Of a DNA stretch of 64,000 nt, positions 7,669 to 16,906 are shown piece after piece. How positions within the stretch are numbered: the stretch's first letter is position 1; each line of letters begins with the position of its first letter. Where the stretch lies: the NCBI RefSeq assembly GCF_014189505.1, contig NZ_CP050300.1, positions 186,001-250,000 on the forward strand. The letters run 5' to 3'. The stretch comes from Phyllobacterium sp. 628. GTDB lineage: Bacteria; Pseudomonadota; Alphaproteobacteria; Rhizobiales; Rhizobiaceae. Made by a program: the position numbers and the translations under genes. The notes beneath the pieces are model-generated. The model was not told where the DNA came from. It did no database searches and was given only the letters and a program-made list of their open reading frames with translations.

Positions 7669-9198
7669 ATGAAATCACTGAAACTCGCACTCCTATTGGG
7701 TTCTGCGCTGATCGCCCTTAGCCCGTCGGCCTTTGCCCAGACCAAAGGCGGCGTCATCAATGTCGCCACCATCGGTGAACCGCCAACGCTCGACGCGATG
7801 GCCTCGACCGCTGATCTGGTCGGCATCGTTTCGCAGCACATTTTCGAAACCCTTTATACGTTCGATGAAAATTGGAATCCGGCACCACTGCTCGCAGCCA
7901 GCCTCCCGGACATTTCCGCTGACGGCAAAATCTACACGATCAAACTGCGCACCGGCGTCAAATTCCACGATGGTACGGATATGGATTCGGCAGACGTTGT
8001 CGCCTCGCTGAAGCGGTGGACGCAGATCGCATCGCGCGGCAAACAGGTCGCATCGCTGATTACATCCATTGATGCCGTGGATGCGTCCACAGTCCGCATC
8101 ACGCTCAATGCTCCCCATGCACCGCTGCTGTCGCTGCTGGCATTCAACAATGCCGCAGCGATCATTCTCCCAAGCGAAAAGCAGCAGAACCCGATGACCG
8201 AACCCGTCGGCACCGGGCCTTACAAGCTGAAGGAACGCAAAGCCGATCAATATATCCAGCTCGTGCGCTTCGATGACTACAAGTCACCGGAAGGACGCGA
8301 AAACGGCTATGGCGGCGCACGTCATCAGTACCTCGATGAAATCCGCTTCGTTCCAGTTCCCGATGCCAATACCCGCGTCGAAGGTGCCCTCTCAGGCCAG
8401 TTCGATTATGCAGACAGCGTGCCGGTGGAGGCCTATGGCCGGTTGAAGGGTCAGAAAGCCACAGAGCCAGTCCTGCTGAAGCCATTCGGCTGGCCGGTCT
8501 TTGTCCTCAACACGGCGCAAGGCCTGACCAAGAACCAGGATATGCGCCTGGCGATCCGCGCATCGCTGAATATGGAAGACATGCTGGCCGCAGCCTTTGG
8601 CAGCACGGATTTCTATTCGCTCAACGGTTCGTTCTATCCGGCTTCCTATAGTTGGGCGACTGATGCCGGCGTTCAGGATGCCTATAATGTTGGCGATCCT
8701 GAAAAAGCGGCGGCACTCCTCAAAAAGGCCGGCTATGACGGCAAGCCGGTACGCATTCTCACCAGCCGCCAGTACGAGTTCCACTACAAAATGGCGCAGG
8801 TTGCCGCTGAATATCTGAAAGCTGCAGGAATTGCCGTTGAGTTGCAGGTGGTCGACTGGGCAACTCTGACCCAGCGCCGCGCCGATCCGGCGCTTTGGGA
8901 TATCTATATCAGCCACAGCCCGTTCCTGCCGGAGCCCGCTCTGATTGGGGCACTTTCGACCAGCGCGCCGGGCAATTGGGATACACCGGCCCGCAAGGTG
9001 GCAGTCGATGCCTTCAATGCCGAGACGGACCCGAAGAAACGCATCGCCCTGTGGGCGGAAGTCCAGAAGGTGATCTATGCAGAAGCTCCGATCATCAAGA
9101 TCGGCGATTTCAACGCGCTGTCGGCGAAATCTCCCAAGCTGGAAGGTTTCACACCGGCACCATGGCCCTATTTCTGGAACGTGTCGCTCAAAGAGTAA
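7669..9198 (+). CDS. ABC transporter substrate-binding protein, family 5 (DppA/OppA-like)
   Basis: The 509-residue protein has a Sec signal peptide (LALLLGSALIALSPSAFAQ, cleavage near residue 24). A family-5 binding-protein body follows: GEPPTLDAMAS, the LKLRTGVKFHDGTDMDSADV-type block near residues 95-120, and VGTGPYKLKERK near residue 185. Such proteins bind peptides, opines, glycosides or acylated small molecules. It starts an operon with two DppB/DppC-type permeases, a deacetylase-like hydrolase and a RidA protein. The double ATPase is separated from them by the IclR/PLP genes. The ligand is unknown; from its partners an N-acylated amino compound is likely. A GAAGGGG ribosome site precedes the ATG. 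Confidence 0.9.
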   Translation: MKSLKLALLLGSALIALSPSAFAQTKGGVINVATIGEPPTLDAMASTADLVGIVSQHIFETLYTFDENWNPAPLLAASLPDISADGKIYTIKLRTGVKFHDGTDMDSADVVASLKRWTQIASRGKQVASLITSIDAVDASTVRITLNAPHAPLLSLLAFNNAAAIILPSEKQQNPMTEPVGTGPYKLKERKADQYIQLVRFDDYKSPEGRENGYGGARHQYLDEIRFVPVPDANTRVEGALSGQFDYADSVPVEAYGRLKGQKATEPVLLKPFGWPVFVLNTAQGLTKNQDMRLAIRASLNMEDMLAAAFGSTDFYSLNGSFYPASYSWATDAGVQDAYNVGDPEKAAALLKKAGYDGKPVRILTSRQYEFHYKMAQVAAEYLKAAGIAVELQVVDWATLTQRRADPALWDIYISHSPFLPEPALIGALSTSAPGNWDTPARKVAVDAFNAETDPKKRIALWAEVQKVIYAEAPIIKIGDFNALSAKSPKLEGFTPAPWPYFWNVSLKE

Positions 9199-9214
9199 TC
9201 TGAACTGACCCGGC

Positions 9215-9236
9215 GCGGACGGCCAAAACCGTCCGC
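9215..9236 (+). terminator. Stem-loop after the binding-protein gene
   Basis: GCGGACGG (9215-9222) pairs perfectly with CCGTCCGC (9229-9236) around CCAAAA. There is no T-tract, so this is more likely an mRNA-stabilising or processing hairpin between the abundant binding protein and its permeases than a full terminator. Confidence 0.6.
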
Positions 9237-9286
9237 TGCCAGTCCCATCTGTCCATGCCTCGTGTAGTCAGGATCGAACCGACCTT

Positions 9287-10228
9287 ATGCTTCGTTACAT
9301 CTTCCAACGCTTTATCGGCATGATTGTCGTGATGTTTCTGGTGGTGACCATCGTGTTCATCATCGTGCGCGTCACACCCGGCGATCCTGCTGCCGTCATG
9401 CTCGGACCGGAAGCAACCGCTGCCGACATCGCGCAGTTGCGCACAGCGCTGGGGCTCGACCAGTCGATTATCGTGCAATATGTCTACTTCATCGGCCAGT
9501 TGCTGCAGGGCGATCTCGGCCGTTCGATCTTTCTCGATCAACCGGTTCTGACCGCATTGGCGCAACGCGCCGAACCGACCTTCTTTCTCACAATCTTCTC
9601 CATCCTGATCGCCAGCATCATTGCCATTCCGATCGGTGTCTACGCGGCGTATAGACGGGGCTCGATCTTCGATCAGGCGGCGACAGCGCTTGCCATGCTT
9701 GCTGCCAGTATTCCCAGCTTCTGGCTCGGTTTGATCCTGATGCAGGTCTTTGCGGTGCGCTTCGGCATTTTCCCGGTTTCCGGCTATGGCGGACCGGACA
9801 CGACGCTGGGCGAACGGCTTTACCATCTGGTGCTGCCAGCCTTTGCGCTCGGTATTGTCTCCTCCGCTCTGATCATGCGCTTTACCCGCGCCTCGATGCT
9901 GGATGTGCTGGGGGATGACTATATCCGCACCGCCCGCGCCAAGGGTGTTGAAGAGCGCAGCGTGGTGCTCAAACATGCTTTCAAGAATGCCCTGATCCCG
10001 ATCCTCACCGTTATTGGCCTGACCGCTGCCGTGCTCATATCCGGCGCTGTGGTGACGGAAACCGTGTTCGGTCTTCCCGGGGTTGGCAATCTGGTTGTGT
10101 CGGCTGTGCTGCGCCGCGATTATCCGGTCATTCAGGGGGCACTGCTCGTCATTGCCGGGCTCTACGTCATCATCAATTTCGCCATCGACATGCTCTATCT
10201 CGTCGTTGATCCAAGGGTGCGCTACTGA
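9287..10228 (+). CDS. ABC transporter permease, DppB/OppB type
   Basis: The 313-residue membrane protein begins MLRYIFQRFIGMIVVMF, the usual DppB N-terminal segment. It has about six membrane spans and the EAA-type cytoplasmic loop DDYIRTARAKGVEERSVVLKHAFKNALIP (about residues 208-238) that contacts the ATPase. It pairs with the next permease. The coding region overlaps that gene by one base (TGATG). Confidence 0.92.
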   Translation: MLRYIFQRFIGMIVVMFLVVTIVFIIVRVTPGDPAAVMLGPEATAADIAQLRTALGLDQSIIVQYVYFIGQLLQGDLGRSIFLDQPVLTALAQRAEPTFFLTIFSILIASIIAIPIGVYAAYRRGSIFDQAATALAMLAASIPSFWLGLILMQVFAVRFGIFPVSGYGGPDTTLGERLYHLVLPAFALGIVSSALIMRFTRASMLDVLGDDYIRTARAKGVEERSVVLKHAFKNALIPILTVIGLTAAVLISGAVVTETVFGLPGVGNLVVSAVLRRDYPVIQGALLVIAGLYVIINFAIDMLYLVVDPRVRY

Positions 10229-11097
10229 TGTCAGACATTGCCACAACCGCTCCCCTCAGCGAACGCAGCAAGTTCTTCCGCGTTCTCATCCGCCGCAAGA
10301 CCGTGCTCTTCGGTCTGATCGTTCTCGCGATCTTCATTGCATTGGCCGTTCTTGCACCACTGATTGCGCCTTATGCCCCCAATAAGCTCTCGATCATCAA
10401 CCGGCTGAAACCACCGAGCGCCCAGTGGATATTCGGCACCGATGAATTCGGCCGCGATGTATTTTCCCGCACGATCTACTCGGCCCGACTGTCGCTGCTC
10501 GTTGGTTTCGCCGTGGTGGTCCTGGCATCGCTTATCGGTGTCACGATGGGCATTCTTGCGGGATTCTTCCACAGGCTCGATGCCCCGATTACCCGCCTGA
10601 TCGATGCGATGATGGCCTTTCCGGATATCCTGCTTGCAATCGCTCTGGTCGCAGCGCTTGGACCTTCGCTCACCACCGTCATTATCGCGCTCAGTATCGT
10701 CTACGCACCCCGGCTGGCCCGTGTCGTGCGTGCCTCGACGCTGGTGATCCGCGAATTGCCCTATGTGGAAGCGGCGCATGCGCTGGGTATTTCGACACCG
10801 CATATTCTGACGCGCCACATCCTGCGCAATCTTCTGTCGCCTATCCTGGTTCAGGGCACACTCCTGTTTGCCCACGCCATGCTGGCAGAGGCTGGTCTGT
10901 CCTTCCTTGGGCTTGGTGTCAGTCCCGAAGTGCCCACATGGGGCACAATGATTGCCGCCGGCCGCCAATATGTCGGTCAGGCCGACTGGATGACCCTGTT
11001 TCCCGGCATTGCCATCGTGCTCTCCGTTCTCTCACTGCAAATGGTCGGCGATGGTTTTCGCGACCTCCTAGACCCCCGCCTCAGAAAGGATCTCTGA
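10228..11097 (+). CDS. ABC transporter permease, DppC/OppC type
   Basis: The 289-residue protein has the DppC pattern: a cytoplasmic N-terminus, a first membrane span (LFGLIVLAIFIALAVLAPL, about residues 30-48), the periplasmic segment FGTDEFGRDVFSR, and the EAA loop EAAHALGISTPHILTRHILRN (about residues 178-198). It forms the heteromeric channel with the preceding DppB-type protein. Its ATG overlaps the upstream stop, showing translational coupling. The deacetylase gene follows after 2 bases. Confidence 0.92.
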   Translation: MSDIATTAPLSERSKFFRVLIRRKTVLFGLIVLAIFIALAVLAPLIAPYAPNKLSIINRLKPPSAQWIFGTDEFGRDVFSRTIYSARLSLLVGFAVVVLASLIGVTMGILAGFFHRLDAPITRLIDAMMAFPDILLAIALVAALGPSLTTVIIALSIVYAPRLARVVRASTLVIRELPYVEAAHALGISTPHILTRHILRNLLSPILVQGTLLFAHAMLAEAGLSFLGLGVSPEVPTWGTMIAAGRQYVGQADWMTLFPGIAIVLSVLSLQMVGDGFRDLLDPRLRKDL

Positions 11098-11099
11098 TC

Positions 11100-12311
11100 A
11101 TGCCTGCCCCATCCGCAACCGACGGTCCATTGCTGCTGACCAATGTCAAACCGGTTGCTTTCGGCCCCAATACGCCCTCCGGCACTATCGACATTCTGAT
11201 CAATGCTGACGGCAAGATCGCCGAATTCGGCCCATCGTTGAATATTCCCGGCGATATCCGCAGGCGCGATATGAAGGGCGCCTGGATTTCCCCCGGCTGG
11301 ACCGATCTTCATGCGCATGTCTGGCATGGGGGCACGGATATTTCCGTCCGCCCGCAGTTGTGCGGCGTTGAACGCGGCGTGACCACCATTGTCGACGCGG
11401 GTTCAGCCGGCGAAGCGAATTTCCATGGTCTGCGCGAATACATCATCGAACCGGCGCGGGAACGCATCAAAGCCTTCCTGAACCTCGGTTCGATTGGCCT
11501 TGTCGCCTGCAACCGCGTCAGCGAACTCAGCGATATCCGCTCTATCGATCTCGACCGCACAGTCGCCTGCGTCAATGAAAACCGCGATCATATTGTCGGC
11601 CTGAAGGTGCGCGCCAGCCACGTCATCACCGGTTCATGGGGTGTCACACCGGTCAAGGTTGGCAAGAAGGTCGCAAAAATCCTCAAAATTCCAATGATGG
11701 TGCATGTGGGCGAACCGCCCGCGCTCTATGAGGAAGTGCTCGAGATTTTGGGACCGGGCGATATCATCACCCATTGCTTCAACGGCAAAGTCGGCAGCAG
11801 CATCATCGAAGACGAAGATCTCTTCGAACTGGCCGAGCGTTGCGCGGGTGAGGGCATCCGGCTCGACATCGGTCATGGCGGTGCCTCCTTCTCCTTCCGT
11901 GTGGCGGAAGTGGCGATCAAGCGCGGCCTGTTGCCATTCTCGATCTCAACCGACATTCATCTGCACAGCCTGAACTATTCGGTCTGGGACCTTGGCACGA
12001 CCATGTCGAAGCTTCTCAGCGTCGGCATGCCATTCGACAAGGTTGTTGAAGCCGTCACGCTGTCACCCGCATCCGCAATCGGGCTGCCAACAGACAATCT
12101 GTTGCAGGTGGGCAAGCCGGCGGAGTTCACGATATTCGAGCTGGTTGACGCAGACCTCAGCGTTATCGACTCGCTGGGCGATGAAGCCACGCTCGACAAG
12201 CTGTTCGAGCCGCGCATGGTTGTCCTTGGCACAGAAACCATAGCGGCCAGCCGCTATCAGCCGGTGAACCCTGAGCGGGTCAACCACCGTCATACCCATT
12301 CGCACCGGTAA
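11100..12311 (+). CDS. Amidohydrolase/deacetylase-family metallohydrolase
   Basis: The 403-residue enzyme belongs to the amidohydrolase superfamily, in the branch close to Atu3266 and EF0837 (annotated deacetylases or dihydroorotase-like proteins). Visible metal sites are DLHAHVW (HxH, about residues 71-77), GLKVRAS with the lysine likely to be carbamylated (about residue 165), MMVHVGEPP, ITHCFNG and the C-terminal STDIH aspartate. It should hydrolyse an amide or ester bond of an acylated amino or hydroxy acid in the cytoplasm. The start at 11100 lies 2 bases after the DppC stop with AGGATCTC upstream; an earlier in-frame start at 10938 would overlap the permease and is rejected. The substrate is not known. 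Confidence 0.85.
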   Translation: MPAPSATDGPLLLTNVKPVAFGPNTPSGTIDILINADGKIAEFGPSLNIPGDIRRRDMKGAWISPGWTDLHAHVWHGGTDISVRPQLCGVERGVTTIVDAGSAGEANFHGLREYIIEPARERIKAFLNLGSIGLVACNRVSELSDIRSIDLDRTVACVNENRDHIVGLKVRASHVITGSWGVTPVKVGKKVAKILKIPMMVHVGEPPALYEEVLEILGPGDIITHCFNGKVGSSIIEDEDLFELAERCAGEGIRLDIGHGGASFSFRVAEVAIKRGLLPFSISTDIHLHSLNYSVWDLGTTMSKLLSVGMPFDKVVEAVTLSPASAIGLPTDNLLQVGKPAEFTIFELVDADLSVIDSLGDEATLDKLFEPRMVVLGTETIAASRYQPVNPERVNHRHTHSHR

Positions 12312-12320
12312 GGAGTTCGC

Positions 12321-12818
12321 GTGAGCCATTTAACCAGTCCAGCAATTGATGCTGGCACATCCCCTTACGACAGGTTGAAAGAGCTGGGTATCGTTCTGCC
12401 GCCAGCACCGCGTCCGATTGCCAATTTCGTCACGCATATTCAGGAGGGCAACATGCTCTACCTCTCAGGGCAGGGCCCGCGTGAGGATGACGGTTTCATG
12501 CATACAGGCAAGGTGGGTGACACCGTCAGTGTTGAGGATGCCTATAAACATGCCAGGCTCACAGGCATCAACCTGCTGGCCGTGCTGCAAACGGCATTGG
12601 GGGATTTAACCCGCGTGAAACAGATCGTGAAGCTGCTGGGGATGGTGAATGCCGCCCCGGATTTCGCCGATCATCCCTCCGTTATCAACGGGTGCTCCGA
12701 TCTGCTGATCGACGTGTTCGGCGATGCGGGACAACATGCCCGGTCAGCCGTTGGCTTCGGCTCGTTGCCGGGCAACATAACAGTGGAAATCGAGGCGATT
12801 GTCGCTTTGAAGGATTAG
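12321..12818 (+). CDS. RidA (YjgF/YER057c/UK114) family protein
   Basis: The 165-residue protein carries the RidA fold: MLYLSGQGPR, GVGD-like TGKVGDTVSVEDAYKHARLTG, NLLAVLQTALGDLTRVKQIVKLLG and the C-terminal ARSAVGFGSLPGNITVEIEAI, close to the R-x-A-V-G-x-x-x-L-P signature with the substrate-binding arginine. RidA proteins hydrolyse reactive enamines/imines released by PLP ammonia-lyases. That suits its place next to a SelA-like PLP enzyme and a deacetylase. The start is GTG, with AAGGAG 5 bases upstream. Its 3' end overlaps the convergent IclR gene by 4 bases. The longer N-terminus (about 35 residues before the core) marks the extended RidA subgroup. Confidence 0.88.
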   Translation: MSHLTSPAIDAGTSPYDRLKELGIVLPPAPRPIANFVTHIQEGNMLYLSGQGPREDDGFMHTGKVGDTVSVEDAYKHARLTGINLLAVLQTALGDLTRVKQIVKLLGMVNAAPDFADHPSVINGCSDLLIDVFGDAGQHARSAVGFGSLPGNITVEIEAIVALKD

Positions 12819-13648
12819 GAATGACTGCGCCAGCCCATCACCGTTTCGATCCGTTCAGCAGAGGCCTTGACCTCGGCCGTATAACGCTCGGGATTATCGG
12901 CGATCTTCTGTTCGGGAAGAACAATGGAGATGGTGGCAACGCATGTGCCTTTGTCGTCACAAACCGGCGAGGCAACACAAGCAACCGCATAGTCGGATTC
13001 GCCCGCCTGAATGGAGATGCGCGATTCCAGCGCTTCTCCCGCAGCCTTGGACAGGGCCGACGGTTCAATTACCGCACGGCCGGTCGGCGAGGATTTGGCA
13101 CAGCGCTTGAACAGTTCCAGCCGTTCGGTTTCCGGCAGATGGCCAACAAGCAGACGGCCGGATGCGGTCCAGTTCAACGGAACGCGCGTGCCGACACGCG
13201 AGGTGACATGGAAATGGCCGGGACCATCGGCCATGGCCAGCACCATCATGTGATCGCCGTCCCGGCCGCACACCTGCACGGTTTCGCCCGAAACACGGCT
13301 CAGATTGTGCATCTCGTGATTGGCAACATCGAGAAAATCCAGCGAGCGGGCATAGGCAAGACCATAATGGTAAAGCCGCGCCCCGAGCCAGACGGTGCCA
13401 TCGCTGTTGCGGGACAGAAGGTTCTTTTCGACCAGATCGTCAATGATCACATACACGGTGGAAAGCGGCGCACCAATCGCTTTGGCAATGCCGTAAACCC
13501 CGGCCGGGCTGCCCGTTTCGTACAAATGGTCGAGAACCTGCAAGGCGCGATCAATACCGCTGACACGCGAACGGCGGGCCACTGTTTCCGGCTGTTCGGC
13601 TTTTTCAAAAGCGGGAGTTGCACCCATGTCTGATATCTTTGCGTCCAC
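12815..13648 (-). CDS. IclR-family transcriptional regulator
   Basis: The 277-residue protein has an N-terminal winged helix (IDRALQVLDHLYETGSPAGVYGIAKAIG, about residues 32-59, then LSTVYVIIDDLVEKNLL). The IclR effector domain follows (VGTRVPLNWTASGRLLVGHL, about residues 150-170; AVACVASPVCDDKG). It is transcribed away from the SelA-like gene and converges on ridA, so it probably controls the deacetylase/RidA/PLP/ABC genes. The 113-base divergent gap upstream holds a TATAAT box and two 11-base direct repeats 20 bases apart. Confidence 0.9.
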   Translation of the reverse strand: MDAKISDMGATPAFEKAEQPETVARRSRVSGIDRALQVLDHLYETGSPAGVYGIAKAIGAPLSTVYVIIDDLVEKNLLSRNSDGTVWLGARLYHYGLAYARSLDFLDVANHEMHNLSRVSGETVQVCGRDGDHMMVLAMADGPGHFHVTSRVGTRVPLNWTASGRLLVGHLPETERLELFKRCAKSSPTGRAVIEPSALSKAAGEALESRISIQAGESDYAVACVASPVCDDKGTCVATISIVLPEQKIADNPERYTAEVKASAERIETVMGWRSHS

Positions 13649-13671
13649 GTTCAGGCTCCTGGCAGGATCGA

Positions 13672-13731
13672 TTGGTCTTCACACAGCTTATTACATTATA
13701 ATGGCATACGTGCCTAGCAAATGGAATACGT
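13672..13731. promoter_or_regulatory. Divergent control region: TATAAT box and 20-bp-spaced direct repeats
   Basis: ATGGCATACGT (13701-13711) and ATGGAATACGT (13721-13731) are near-identical direct repeats with a period of 20 bases, two helical turns. A consensus -10, TATAAT, lies at 13697-13702 with a weak TTGGTC at 13672-13677. This is the only gap between the IclR gene and the PLP gene, so the repeats are good candidates for the IclR operator. Confidence 0.5.
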
Positions 13732-13761
13732 TGCACACAGCAACATTTCGAGGAGAATAGC

Positions 13762-14973
13762 ATGACCGACTCTCACACCCCGGATGATATCCGCGAAACG
13801 CTCGGGCTGCGACCCGTTATCAACGTCTCCGGGACGATGACGTCGCTGGGCGCTTCAATCGTGGTCCCGGAAGCTGTTGCCGCCATGACGGCAATCCTGC
13901 CTCAGTTCGTTGAGGTCAATGACCTGCAGAAGAAGTCAAGCCCCGTTATTGCCCGGCTAACCGGCGGCGAAGCAGGTTTTGTTACCGCTTCCTGTTCCGC
14001 CGGCATCACCCTTGCGGTTGCAGCCGCCATGACCGGCAATGATCTTGCCGCCATCGAACGCTTGCCTGACACTACCGGCTTGAAGGATGAGGTCATTATC
14101 CAGATGGGACAAGTGGTCAGCTATGGCGCACCGGTGGATCAGGGTATCCGTCTTGCCGGTGCCAAGGCTGTTCTGGTTGGGCAGGCGACGTCCTGTTACC
14201 CCTATCATCTGCACGGTGCGATCAACGAACGTACCGCCGCTGCCGTGTTCGTTGTCTCGCATCATACGGTTCAATACGGCCTTGTTGCCCTGAAGAAGTT
14301 CGCTGAAGTCTGCCATGCCCGCGGCGTGCCTGTTATCGTTGATGCCGCCTCGGAATATGATCTGAAAATCTTCCTCGAACAGGGCGCTGACATTGCGCTT
14401 TATTCTTCCCACAAATTCCTTGGCGGCCCGACCGGCGGTATCGTCGCCGGAAGCAAGGAATTCGTCCGCAACACCTTCCTGCAGAACATGGGCATTGGCC
14501 GTGGCATGAAGGTGGGCAAGGAAAGCATCCTTGGAACCATCGCGGCGCTCGAAGCGTGGGAAAAGCGCGACCATGCCGGTATTCGCGAAAGAGAAACCGG
14601 CTACCTCAATCTCTGGCAGCAGACACTTACCGGCAAGCCGGGGGTGACCACGGTTATCGAGCCTGATCCAACGCACAATCCGCTTGATCGCATTCGCGTG
14701 AATATCGACCCGCAGGCGGCGCATATCAGTGCGTGGGATCTCGCCGATGCATTGGCGCAGGGCTCACGCCCGGTGATCGTAAGAGATCACGAGGTCGAGC
14801 ACGGTTACTTCTATATGGACCCATGCAATCTGCATCCCGGCGAAGAAACCATCGTTGCCAGCCGTCTGGTTGAAGAACTGGGTAAGGCGCGGACCTCGAA
14901 CGAGATCATCTCGACGCCCGTGGAAAATCGCTACAACCGCCGGATCGCCGGTCTCATGCGCTGGCCCGATTAG
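13762..14973 (+). CDS. SelA-like PLP-dependent enzyme (probable ammonia-lyase or related)
   Basis: The 403-residue protein has the fold-type I layout of the SelA/DgaE-like family: [18 protein letters not shown] at the N-terminus, [13 protein letters not shown] (about residues 77-89), [11 protein letters not shown] with the PLP-ring aspartate (about residue 195), and [12 protein letters not shown] with the Schiff-base lysine (about residue 217). Relatives deaminate amino acids or amino-sugar acids by alpha,beta-elimination. The nearby RidA protein supports release of an enamine. GAGGAG precedes the ATG. It is followed after 45 bases by the double ATPase gene of the transporter. The true substrate cannot be read from the sequence, and a selenocysteine-synthase role is unlikely in this context. 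Confidence 0.8.
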   Translation: MTDSHTPDDIRETLGLRPVINVSGTMTSLGASIVVPEAVAAMTAILPQFVEVNDLQKKSSPVIARLTGGEAGFVTASCSAGITLAVAAAMTGNDLAAIERLPDTTGLKDEVIIQMGQVVSYGAPVDQGIRLAGAKAVLVGQATSCYPYHLHGAINERTAAAVFVVSHHTVQYGLVALKKFAEVCHARGVPVIVDAASEYDLKIFLEQGADIALYSSHKFLGGPTGGIVAGSKEFVRNTFLQNMGIGRGMKVGKESILGTIAALEAWEKRDHAGIRERETGYLNLWQQTLTGKPGVTTVIEPDPTHNPLDRIRVNIDPQAAHISAWDLADALAQGSRPVIVRDHEVEHGYFYMDPCNLHPGEETIVASRLVEELGKARTSNEIISTPVENRYNRRIAGLMRWPD

Positions 14974-15018
14974 GACCAGACGACTGTCACCATCTGCCTG
15001 CGGAAAGGATGTCTACCC

Positions 15019-16869
15019 ATGGAAAATCGTCAGTCTTCTCGTCCAAACAGCCGGGGCAATCCGTTTGCACCTGTACTGTCCGTGTCCGGCCTGACGACAT
15101 CCTTCCAGTCCGACGGCAAATGGCGGCCGGTAGTGCGCAATGTTTCGTTCGATGTGGAGGCCGGAGAGACGGTGGCTATCGTTGGTGAATCCGGCTCCGG
15201 CAAAAGCGTCACATCCCTGTCGATCATGCGGCTGTTGCAAAAGGACAAGAGCCGCATCGAAGGCAAGATCCTGCTCGGTGGCAAAGATATTCTGGCGCTT
15301 CCCGAAAACCAGATGCGTGCCGTGCGCGGCAATGACGTCGCCATGATTTTTCAGGAACCGATGACCAGCCTCAACCCGCTGTTCACCGTGGGCCAGCAGA
15401 TCAGCGAAGCCTTGCTCTGCCATTCCTCCATGTCGCGCGCGGAAGCAAAGGCCGAGACCATCCGGCTGCTGGAAAAGGTTCGCATTCCGGCCGCCAAGTC
15501 GCGTTTCGACGAATATCCGCATCGCTTTTCCGGCGGCATGCGCCAGCGTGTCATGATTGCCATGGCGCTGGCCAGCAAACCGAAACTGCTGATCGCGGAT
15601 GAGCCGACAACGGCGCTTGATGTGACGATTCAAGGCCAGATTCTGGATCTGATCAAACTGCTGCAGGAAGAGGAGGGCACTTCTGTCCTCTTCATCACCC
15701 ACGATATGGGTGTCGTGGCTGAAATCGCTGACCGCACGGTCGTGATGTACAATGGCGAGGCGGTTGAAACCGGCAAGACCGAAGATATTTTTGCGCGACC
15801 GGAACATCCCTATACGCGCTCGCTTCTGTCGGCCGTGCCTATTCTCGGATCGATGAAGGGCCTCAAGCGTCCGCTGCGCTTTCCGGTTGTTGATCGCGCA
15901 ACCGGAACATCCGATGTTCCCGTAGAAACCGCCGATACCGTCAAGTCAGAAGCCAAGCCACTGCTTGAGGTGAAGAACCTCACCACGCGTTTCAACATCC
16001 ATTCCGGCATGTTCGGTCAGCTTGAAGGCCGTGTGCATGCGGTGGAAAACTTGTCCTTTACACTGCAGCCGGGCGAAACCCTGTCGCTGGTCGGCGAATC
16101 CGGTTGCGGCAAGTCTACAACCGGACGCTCCATCATGCGGCTGGTACAGCCGCAGAGCGGTGAAGTTCTTCTCAATGGAGAAGATGTCCTTACAATGGAG
16201 CCAAAACGTCTGCGTGACATGCGCCGCACCATGCAAATGATCTTTCAGGATCCATTTGCCAGCCTCAACCCGCGCATCCCTGTCGGTGCGGCCATTGCCG
16301 AACCCTATCTTGAACACAGACTGGGAACACGGGCACAGGCCCGGGACCGCGTCGCCGACCTGCTGGAGCGCGTGGGACTGACGGCGGATATGGCGAGCCG
16401 TTATCCGCATGAATTTTCTGGTGGGCAGAGACAGCGCGTCTGCATTGCCCGTGCTTTGGCACTCGATCCCAAGCTGATCGTGGCTGACGAATCCGTTTCG
16501 GCGCTCGATGTATCCATCAAGGCGCAGGTGATCAATCTGCTGCTCGACCTGCAAGCCAGTCTCAATCTGGCCTATCTGTTCATCTCGCACGATATCGCCG
16601 TTGTTGAGCGCGTCAGCCACCGGATCGCCGTCATGTATCTTGGCGAAATCGTCGAGATCGGCTCGCGCGCGGCAATCTTTGAAAATCCGCAGCACCCCTA
16701 TACGCGCAAACTGATTTCAGCGGTCCCGGTTCCCGATCCATCGCGGCGCGGCGTCAAGCGGCCTGTCTCCAACGATGAGATCAAGAGCCCGGTCCGCACA
16801 CCGGATTTCATCGTGCCGGTGCGCCAGTACAATGAAGTCTCGGCTGGCCATCTGGTTCAGATACAATAG
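15019..16869 (+). CDS. Peptide-type ABC transporter, fused double ATP-binding protein (DppD-DppF type)
   Basis: The 616-residue protein is two complete ATPases in tandem, as in GsiA/YliA. The first half has GESGSGKS (Walker A, about residue 56), RFSGGMRQRV and LLIADEPTTALDVT. The second half has GESGCGKSTTG (about residue 357), EFSGGQRQRV and LIVADESVSALDVS. Each half ends in the oligopeptide-transporter C-terminal extension (EHPYTRSLLSAVP, QHPYTRKLISAVP). It should energise the permeases at 9287-11097, from which it is separated by the catabolic genes. AAGGATG lies 7 bases before the ATG. Confidence 0.93.
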   Translation: MENRQSSRPNSRGNPFAPVLSVSGLTTSFQSDGKWRPVVRNVSFDVEAGETVAIVGESGSGKSVTSLSIMRLLQKDKSRIEGKILLGGKDILALPENQMRAVRGNDVAMIFQEPMTSLNPLFTVGQQISEALLCHSSMSRAEAKAETIRLLEKVRIPAAKSRFDEYPHRFSGGMRQRVMIAMALASKPKLLIADEPTTALDVTIQGQILDLIKLLQEEEGTSVLFITHDMGVVAEIADRTVVMYNGEAVETGKTEDIFARPEHPYTRSLLSAVPILGSMKGLKRPLRFPVVDRATGTSDVPVETADTVKSEAKPLLEVKNLTTRFNIHSGMFGQLEGRVHAVENLSFTLQPGETLSLVGESGCGKSTTGRSIMRLVQPQSGEVLLNGEDVLTMEPKRLRDMRRTMQMIFQDPFASLNPRIPVGAAIAEPYLEHRLGTRAQARDRVADLLERVGLTADMASRYPHEFSGGQRQRVCIARALALDPKLIVADESVSALDVSIKAQVINLLLDLQASLNLAYLFISHDIAVVERVSHRIAVMYLGEIVEIGSRAAIFENPQHPYTRKLISAVPVPDPSRRGVKRPVSNDEIKSPVRTPDFIVPVRQYNEVSAGHLVQIQ

Positions 16870-16897
16870 GGATCACGGCAGCTGTCCGCCGTGATCC
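16870..16897. terminator. Bidirectional stem-loop between convergent genes
   Basis: GGATCACGGC (16870-16879) and GCCGTGATCC (16888-16897) form a perfect 10-bp stem with an 8-base loop. It lies between the convergent double-ATPase and solute-binding-protein genes. Neither side has a strong T-run, so termination strength is uncertain. Confidence 0.6.
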
Positions 16898-16906
16898 GAT
16901 TTGCAG

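Noticed and set aside
9188..10246. 352-codon open frame on the minus strand opposite the DppB-type permease
   Set aside because: It is antisense to a clear membrane permease, is rich in His/Asp/Gln by composition, and shows no family motif.
11500..11600. Idea that the amidohydrolase is a D-aminoacylase or dihydroorotase proper
   Set aside because: The motif spacing fits the general deacetylase-like branch; no substrate-specific residues could be recognised to name it further.
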